Positions 57,452 through 64,000 of a stretch of 64,000 nt of DNA are shown one piece after another (position 1 is the stretch's first letter; each line of letters opens with the position of its first letter). The translations under genes were made by a program, and so were the position numbers. Under the pieces are notes generated by a model. The model worked only from the letters and a program-made list of their open reading frames with translations. It was not told where the DNA came from and searched no databases. The stretch comes from Hirsutella rhossiliensis (Eukaryota; Ascomycota; Sordariomycetes; Hypocreales; Ophiocordycipitaceae): positions 4,154,001 through 4,218,000 of the forward strand of contig NW_025408670.1 of assembly GCF_020360975.1 (NCBI RefSeq), in the 5' to 3' direction.

Positions 57452-57628
57452 TATAAGGGCTTTTGCCCTATATAGGCCTAGACTAGGGTCTAGGCTAAGT
57501 CTATATATAAGCGGCCTCCGCGCTTATATAGGCTAGGCCTATACTTCTCTTCCTTTTCCCCCTTATAGATTATTAACCTTCTTTTAACGGACCGTACCTA
57601 AGCCTACGCCTCTACCTACTCTATAATA
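57452..57628. repeat. right LTR of the 1.87-kb element
   Basis: 177 bp, same length as the left copy. The purine-rich GTAGGGG at 57440-57446 just before it could be a polypurine tract if the element is on the plus strand. Confidence 0.87.
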
Positions 57629-57633
57629 TATAG

Positions 57634-59330
57634 GTTAAGCTTATTTACTTCTTAGGACTTAAATAGTAATAGGAGGTTATAAAAGCGCGTTAGTATTTAC
57701 TACTATAGCTTAAAGGGCGACTTTAGCTTCTTTATTTAAAGGGCTTTATTAATATCTACTAAGCTAACTATATAAACCGCTATATTAGCCGCTACCTAGC
57801 CTTCCTTCTACTCTACCTATTATATAGCTCCTATAAAGATAAAAGCAAGGACTTCTTAAGCTAAGTATAAAGCGTATATACTTAGTCTTATACTTATAAA
57901 ACTATCGTTATAGCGGACCTATTATTATATAGGCTTAAACTATAGCTTCTTTTAATATAAAACTAAGTATAACTCTATATATAATAACTAAGGTTTCCTA
58001 AGGATTAAGGGAAACTCTAGCTAAGGGATTATATAAGCTACGATAAGCTTATAGTAACCGTTAACCTTTATAGCTAGCTATATAATACCCTTAATTACTA
58101 TACTTTCTATTACGCTTAAGGCGCCCTTTACTCGCCTTAGGGCGATCTTTTCTACTAGTACTTATATTTCTTATATAAGCGCCTCGTTAACTATAGTATA
58201 GTACTAGTAGCTCTTATCTATAAGGGCGGCGATAAGTAAAGAGTTATTAATTATAACCTATATTAAAGTAAGCTCCTCTTTTATATAAGCGGAAAATTCC
58301 TCCTTCTCTTTTACTAGTACTAGTAATTAAGGCTCTAGAGCCTATCTTTACTTTAAAGCTACTCTTTTTCTTCTAAGCCTAAGGGTATAGAGTCCTTTTT
58401 ATTATTTAAGGTAAAGAGCGGTTTTATCTTTACTACTTAAACTACTATAGGCCGCTTAGCTAAAAGGAAGGGGCATTTTAATATAAAGTATATAAACGCG
58501 CTATAATATAAGTAGTGGCTATTAGCCTTCCTTTTCCTAATTTCCTTACTTACTACTTACTTCGCCCGCTACTTAAAGTATAGGATAATATAAAGGGTAT
58601 TTAATAATAACTTCCTACTATATTTAGCTTAGTCTATATAAGTAGCCGATATTAAAGCATTATTATTAATATTAATAGTTAGCTATTCCTCTTATAAAAG
58701 GGCGGTAATCTTATTCTACTATATAGCGTATACTTATAAAGCTATTAAAAATATAGCGTTTACTTATAGCCCTATACTACCTTTATTAACTAGCTTATAG
58801 ACTTTAACGGGGGCATCTATACCCTAAGAAATATATATAGCCCGCGTAGTAGAGTCTTTAGTAGGGTCCTTAGTAGGGTCTCTAGCTAGCCCTCTTCTTA
58901 ATTAGATAATCCCTTAGCCCCTATTTATCTAGGGAAGAAGGAGGGAAAATTCGGTCTATAAAAGAGGTCTCTTTTCCTCCTTAGCTAGTAAATAGTATCT
59001 TCTTCTTTTATTATCTTCTTATCGATATCTTCTTTTATTAGTATTATCTTCTTATATATCCTCTTTTACTAATATACCTTTTTAAGCCCTCTTTGCCTTT
59101 ACCTTACCCTACCTAGTACTTTCTCTTTTCCTTCGTTCCCCTTAGACCCCCTCGTCCTTCGGTATCTAGCTACTACTATTACCGTTAGCGTAGGTATATC
59201 TTTAGGTATATACTATAGCTACTATTAAAACTAGTTTCTAGGGCGTAAACTCGTTATTCTATTCTATTTATATAGCGATAAGTAGCTTTACGAAGCCGAG
59301 AATACCTAGAGGACGACGGTACTATTTAGA
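57634..59330 (-). pseudogene. second chromovirus gag and protease region
   Basis: Continuation of the minus-strand chromovirus to the right of the 1.87-kb insertion. The nucleocapsid knuckle (C-x2-Y/C-x4-H/Y-x4-C-P, partly mutated) is at about 58475-58530, preceded on its N-terminal side by Gag sequence up to about 59330. A sharp change to plus-strand Gag-like coding then follows, with no LTR between. Confidence 0.62.
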
Positions 59331-62300
59331 AAAAAATAAAATCTAGGGATTTAATAATTAAAGCAGCAACTACCTTAATAGCTAGAGTTAGGGACCTAAT
59401 AAGGCGATAGACTTACTAGGAAATAAATAATTAGATAATGCCTTCGCTAGTAGTAAAGGAAAAGTAATAAGCTAATACTAAAAAACCCCGAGCTCCTATT
59501 ATTAGCCCTACGACCCCTAATACTAGTAACTCGGTTAAAAAACTACGATCCTTATATAATACTTTAAAAGATAAAAATAACGACGATAGCGTAATCTAGA
59601 CCGTTCTAGAACCCTACTAAGACCTCTTACTTATATACGCACTAATAATACTAATATAGGTACTAATAAGGGATACCTTAATAACCTTAACCTTAGCTCT
59701 CCTTTACGCGGTAGCTTATAAAGAACGCTTACCTCCCGCTAATAGATAAGAAAGTAAGTAATAAGATAGTTATAATAAGATATCCTCTAACTCTAAAAAC
59801 TCTAACTTTAAATTTTATAACCTTATAATCTATAGGCATACTATATCTAGAAATACTAGCCGTTAAGAGGGATTATCTAATCCTACTACTAGCGATATAA
59901 AGAAAATTAAAGTAGATATTAATAAGATTACTAATAGACTTAGAGACACGCTTACTAAAAGCTAAGATAACCTTATAGGAAGACTCCGCTAACTATAACT
60001 CCTACCTATTAGTAAATTTAACGGTAAAAATATAACTAAATTCCTTAAGAAGTTCGAATAAAAGATATATATTAACTATATTTACAATAAGGATAAAATA
60101 GACTAGCTTAAAGTCTATATCTCCTCTATATAAGCCCCTACTATTAAAATTCTTATAGATAGACTTACCTAGAAAGAAGTAAAAAAGAGACTCCTTTAAT
60201 ACTACTATATATATAATATTAAATAACTAAAAACTACTAACGACTACTTAGACTATTATAATACTAAAAAGCTTAAGACTATTATAGAAGTTATAGAATA
60301 GCTTAGTCTCTACTTATACTTATAGCGTAAGGTATAACTTAATAGCTAGGAAGAATCTATAGTCTAGTTATACTTTATCTATTATATAATATTAAAGGAG
60401 CTTATTATTAACGTTATAGAGAGAAATAGGAAGATATCTAAAGTTATCTTAAAACCCCTATATAAAAGCCTTATCTATATAATTAATAACTACTTAGTAC
60501 CTTACTAGGACGTTAAGCGACGAGATATAGTATTTAAAGTCTATAATTAAAAGCTTAAAAACCTAAAGAAAGACTAGCTCTTTAGGGAAATTAATAAAGT
60601 AATAAAGGAAGCCGAATCTAATAAGGGCGAAGAAAAACTTCCTAAAGAGTTAAAGAAAATAGATAAGAAACCTAGATAGCCCGTAAAAGAGATCTTAGAC
60701 CTAATAAAGGCCTTTAAAGATATAAAGATTAACCTTACTCGCTAGTAAAAGTAGATATTTAACTAGCTTAATAAGGAATAAAGATACGTTAGTAGTAAAG
60801 GCTACTCTTTAAGTCGTAGATAAGGAGGTAGCGTAAATACTATCGGATTTTACTACCTATCTAATTAATATATATAGTTTTAGGTTAATGCTTTTAACCG
60901 GCCTAAGAGATACTTTTATTATAGTAAAGAAGGATACTACCTTAATAAGTATAAGGTATACTCTTAGGACTATAAGATTAGATTTATAATATATAAAGTA
61001 GTAAATAGGACTCTTTACCTTAAAAGAAAAGATAATAAAAGCGTAATTCCCTTAGTACTAACTAATAGGTTTTCTTAAATAGGTATATATATTTAAAGGC
61101 TTATTATATACTAAGTAGATATATAGCTAAACTCCTTTATATTACTACTTATAAAATAGGTTAAAGCTATAGTTATACTATCTTACTTAAATTAAGCTAC
61201 TAGTAAAAGAGAATCTAGTTTCCTAGACTAGTTTTAGAAATATAGAAGCCTATATAAGTAGAAGCTAAGGAATCTAAAAGTAAGCGATATAAGAAAAAAA
61301 GTAAAAAGGATATTAGCTATTATAATTACGGATAATATATAATAAAGCGATATATATAATTAGATAATTTATATAACTATAATAGGGATTAATGCCTATA
61401 AAGGGAAAAGATAAAGAGTTAAAGAGGACGTAGAGGAAATTAAGATAATAAGAATAGTAAAAACTAGCTTAAAGGTTATCCCTATATACTATAGATATAG
61501 AGTAGATTTAAATAAGAAGTTTAATAGACTTATAGATAAAAACGTTAGAGAAATTATATATAAAAGAATCTTAATCCCTTTAAATTACTTAATTAACTTT
61601 ATTCCTTAACTAAGCGAGAGACTTAGTATAAGATATATAGACATAGCCTAAGGTATAGAAAAAACTAAATTCTAGACCCTAGAGAAAGTAGAGAGTAATA
61701 TAAGACCCTATAGAGCTATAATAACGGTTATAAAAGTAGCTAAAGATAATATAGAGAGTAGTTTACTCCTCTTTAAATATCTATAAGGAAAACTCGCGGT
61801 AGCTTTAGTATAAGTTAAAGAATAAGATAAAGAATACTAGGTTAAACCGATTAAGCTTACTTACCTTACTTATAAAAAATTAGATTATAAGTACCTCGAA
61901 GTTTAATAAGCACTAAAAGAAGTTAGGTTTATAACTAATACGATTAGCGTAATATAACTAGCTTAAGGACTATCTAATTAATAAACTTTAGAGGTAATAA
62001 GACTAGAGAAAGATAAATTTATTATATAGGAAGTAGTACTCTCGATAAGATACTAGGAGACGACTTTAAAAGACCTTATAGCGATTCCTATAATATATAT
62101 AAACACGGTCCTTATACCTTTCCGCTCGCTTAAGTATATATAAGACCTACCCTATATTTAAGTATAGCTCGGTAGCTAGAAAGCTAAAGTTCTAAGCGCC
62201 TTAATCGATACTAGGTCTAAAGGAAACCTTATTACTAAAAGATATATAAATATATATAGGCTTAAAATCCTACTAATAAGAGTATTAACGATAGCGTATA

Positions 62301-64000
62301 CCGGGTCCCTTATAGATATAGTTAGGGAGGTAGAGACTAATCTCTATCTAAGCACGGCCTAGATACTAATCCGTCTTTATATTATATTAAACGGAGTCTT
62401 AGTCCCCTTTATCTTAGGTATACTATTTATTAGAGCCGCGCGTATATTATTTAATTATTCCTTAAGGAATAGCGATATATAGGTTAAATATTAGATCGGT
62501 ACTATCTAGGTAGTTATACTAGTAGTAGGAGCTATTAAATAAGAGCTTTTAGATAAGGTTAATATAGTAAAATCCTTTTAGACTATAACCTTAATAGTTA
62601 ATAAAGATATATATAAAAGACTAAAGCTTAAGGAGACCATATAGGAAATAGCTACCTAGCTCCTAAGAATTTTTTTTAGGCTTTAGTAATAGAAGTCGAA
62701 GAAGATAACCTAGGAGCTACCTAATAATTATAGAGAGAACCCCTTATAGATACCCTAATAGCCGAGATTCTCTTACCGGGAGGTAAGATCCTTAGTTATA
62801 GAGGGGGTACTAACTAAGTCCCTAACCTAGCCTACGCTAGCGTAAACGACCCCTTAATAGTACTAGTATAATAGTAATTAATTATAAACGAAGGAGATAA
62901 GGCGATTCTAGCTATTAGATTTAAAATAGTAGAAGAGATTATTAAAGTTATAGTTATAGAGGCTATAGGAGAATTTAAGAAAAATATTATTAGAGCTAGA
63001 AAGAAGTTTATAAAGATCTAGAAAGGTAAAGTTAAGATAGGGAGGAAACGACCTATTAGATTATATAATCTAAGAGTTAATACTCTCTTTAAAAGAAAAG
63101 TAGATAAGATTAACCTTATTAACGATACTTTATTAAATAGCTCGACGCTAAAAGGGGACCCTAACTAAAAGAAGACTAAATAGAATACCGTTAAAGATAA
63201 GATATAGCCTAGACCCTACCTAGAATACTTAATAGGAAAATTCTTAAGTATATAGAAAAGAAAGCGGCTAATATAAGAAAGACTTAAAGTAATTTACGAA
63301 TAATTTAAGGGCTTTCTTATAAAGGTAGAAATCCGGATCTTTAATAGTATTCTATTTAATAGGAAAGTAGCGTTATCCTAGGACTTTATAGAAAGAGGTA
63401 AAGTCGACCTAGCTATAGCCCCCCTATAGGTTATTAAGATAATAGAATATAAGGTATAATAAGTAGCCTTAATCCTAATCCTAAAAGCGATAAAGTAGAA
63501 AGCTATTAATATCCTTAAAATTGGACTAGAAATAAGAGTCCTTAAAGAAGGGCATAGGCCCTATAAGAACCCTTTTTTCTTAGTAGTAAAGAAAGATAGA
63601 GGACTATACTTAATTAATTCCGATATATATATAAATACCGTTATAATAAGAGATACGAACCTACCGCTAAATATAGATAGGTTTAGCGACTACTTCTTAA
63701 TATATAAGATCCTTTCCCTCTTAAACCTTTTTTTAGGCTATAATTAGATCCCTCTTAATATTAAAAGCTATAACTTAACGATATTCGCGATACTTATTAG
63801 CCTCTTATATATATATATACTTCCTTAAGGGGCTATAAACTTAGTCGGCTAATTTATAAGGATAATATAAAGAATCCTATAAGACCTTATACCGAATATC
63901 TATAGGAATTTCCTCGATAATATAGGTATTAAGGGGCCTAATATAACGTATAATAATAAAGAAGTAGCGCTAAGAGTAAGGAGATTTATCTTTAAATACC
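59331..64000 (+). pseudogene. Ty3/gypsy-like gag-pol, third lineage, running off the window
   Basis: Read through RIP stops: Gag core about 60010-60250 (K-F-N-G-K ... K-F-L-K-K-F-E); knuckle C/Y-x2-C-x4-H-x4-C about 61318-61360; aspartic protease with Asp-Thr-Gly-Ser now D-T-R-S at 62198-62218; RT starting about 63480, with L-P-x-G-A-x-N-S near 63820 and an F-L-D-D box reading F-L-D-N at about 63909-63920, followed by I-G-I-K-G-P. This FLDDVG(V)KGP-type RT is typical of a fungal gypsy group distinct from the two chromoviruses above. The 5' LTR was not found, and the 3' part lies beyond the window. Confidence 0.72.

Larger units (their letters stand above)
55756..57628. mobile_element. 1.87-kb LTR element without recognisable gag-pol
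   Basis: Direct repeats of 177 bp at 55756-55932 and 57452-57628; target duplication TATAG at 55751-55755 and 57629-57633. The repeat contains two perfect hairpins (AGGGC/GCCCT and GCCTAGAC/GTCTAGGC). The 1519-bp interior is CpG-rich and shows no protease, RT or integrase motif. On the minus strand about 56000-56690 is readable for more than 200 codons with stops only at former Gln/Trp positions, but another minus-strand frame is similar, and neither matches a family I know. Orientation and primer-binding site could not be fixed. Inserted in the chromovirus pol upstream of the RT. Confidence 0.82.
50018..59330 (-). mobile_element. second Ty3/gypsy chromovirus (minus strand), 5' LTR not found
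   Basis: Read on the minus strand through stops: gag CCHC knuckle about 58475-58530; RT about 55180-55600, with the catalytic Y-x-D-D reading Y-I-D-N near 55220; RNase H about 54400-54900; integrase core about 52900-53750; chromodomain about 51930-52130 (E-V/x-E-I ... L-V-K-W-R-G-Y ... W-E-P equivalent). A 44-nt polypyrimidine run at 50517-50560 is the expected minus-strand polypurine tract, making 50018-50516 the probable 3' LTR. No matching LTR was seen near 59330, so the 5' end is missing. Split by an LTR element at 55756-57628. Confidence 0.78.

Overview
The window is from a filamentous ascomycete (Pezizomycotina-type) genome. Three things show this. Introns in the few genes are short (50-73 bp, GT..AG). 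Several gene products have fungal character: C2H2 regulator, fungal APH-family phosphotransferase. Most of the sequence also carries the signature of repeat-induced point mutation (RIP): CpA and TpG are almost absent, TpA is hugely over-represented, CpG survives, and former Gln/Trp codons have become TAA/TAG. Species cannot be told from the sequence.

Layout. 1-3129: 5'-truncated, RIP-destroyed LINE (Tad-like; RT, RNase H, C-terminal zinc knuckle). 3130-4109: AT-rich remnant. 4110-12221: a gene-bearing island of more balanced composition. It holds a RIP-interrupted gene of unknown family (4367-5237), a C2H2 zinc-finger regulator pseudogene whose 3' part is a RIP-mutated 701-bp tandem duplication (5794-7676), a spliced hypothetical gene on the minus strand, two very small Cys-rich ORFs, a striking array of TTAAGTGCA motifs at a 21-bp period, and one clearly intact gene, an APH-family phosphotransferase (9993-11209, one intron).

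12222-40615 is one old Copia element (minus strand, 286-bp LTRs, target duplication CCTTC) blown open by later insertions. A Ty3/gypsy chromovirus (12476-27004) sits in its left LTR. Inside that chromovirus sit a 6.3-kb Copia element (16109-22398) and a 403-bp miniature LTR element (TRIM, 24284-24686). A second copy of the 6.3-kb Copia family (30089-36381, minus) and a solo LTR of it (37243-37720) sit in the old Copia's interior. 41352-50017 is a third, truncated copy (minus), with a fourth copy (43263-49600, plus) inside it. 50018-59330 is a second chromovirus on the minus strand, split by a previously intact-ended 1.87-kb non-autonomous LTR element (55756-57628). 59331-64000 is the 5' part of a further Ty3/gypsy-like gag-pol on the plus strand, running off the window.

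Element boundaries were set by aligning LTR pairs and finding matching 5-bp target duplications by eye. For six nested elements plus the outer one these agree to the base (one duplication differs by a single RIP-type C-to-T), which also gives the relative order of insertion. The most unusual items are the TRIM that shares its primer-binding site and polypurine tract with the 6.3-kb Copia family, the unknown 1.87-kb LTR element, antisense ORFs between pol and the 3' LTR in both chromoviruses, the non-canonical TG..GA termini of the Copia LTRs, and the phased TTAAGTGCA array. No gene in the retroelement part looks translatable over its full length.
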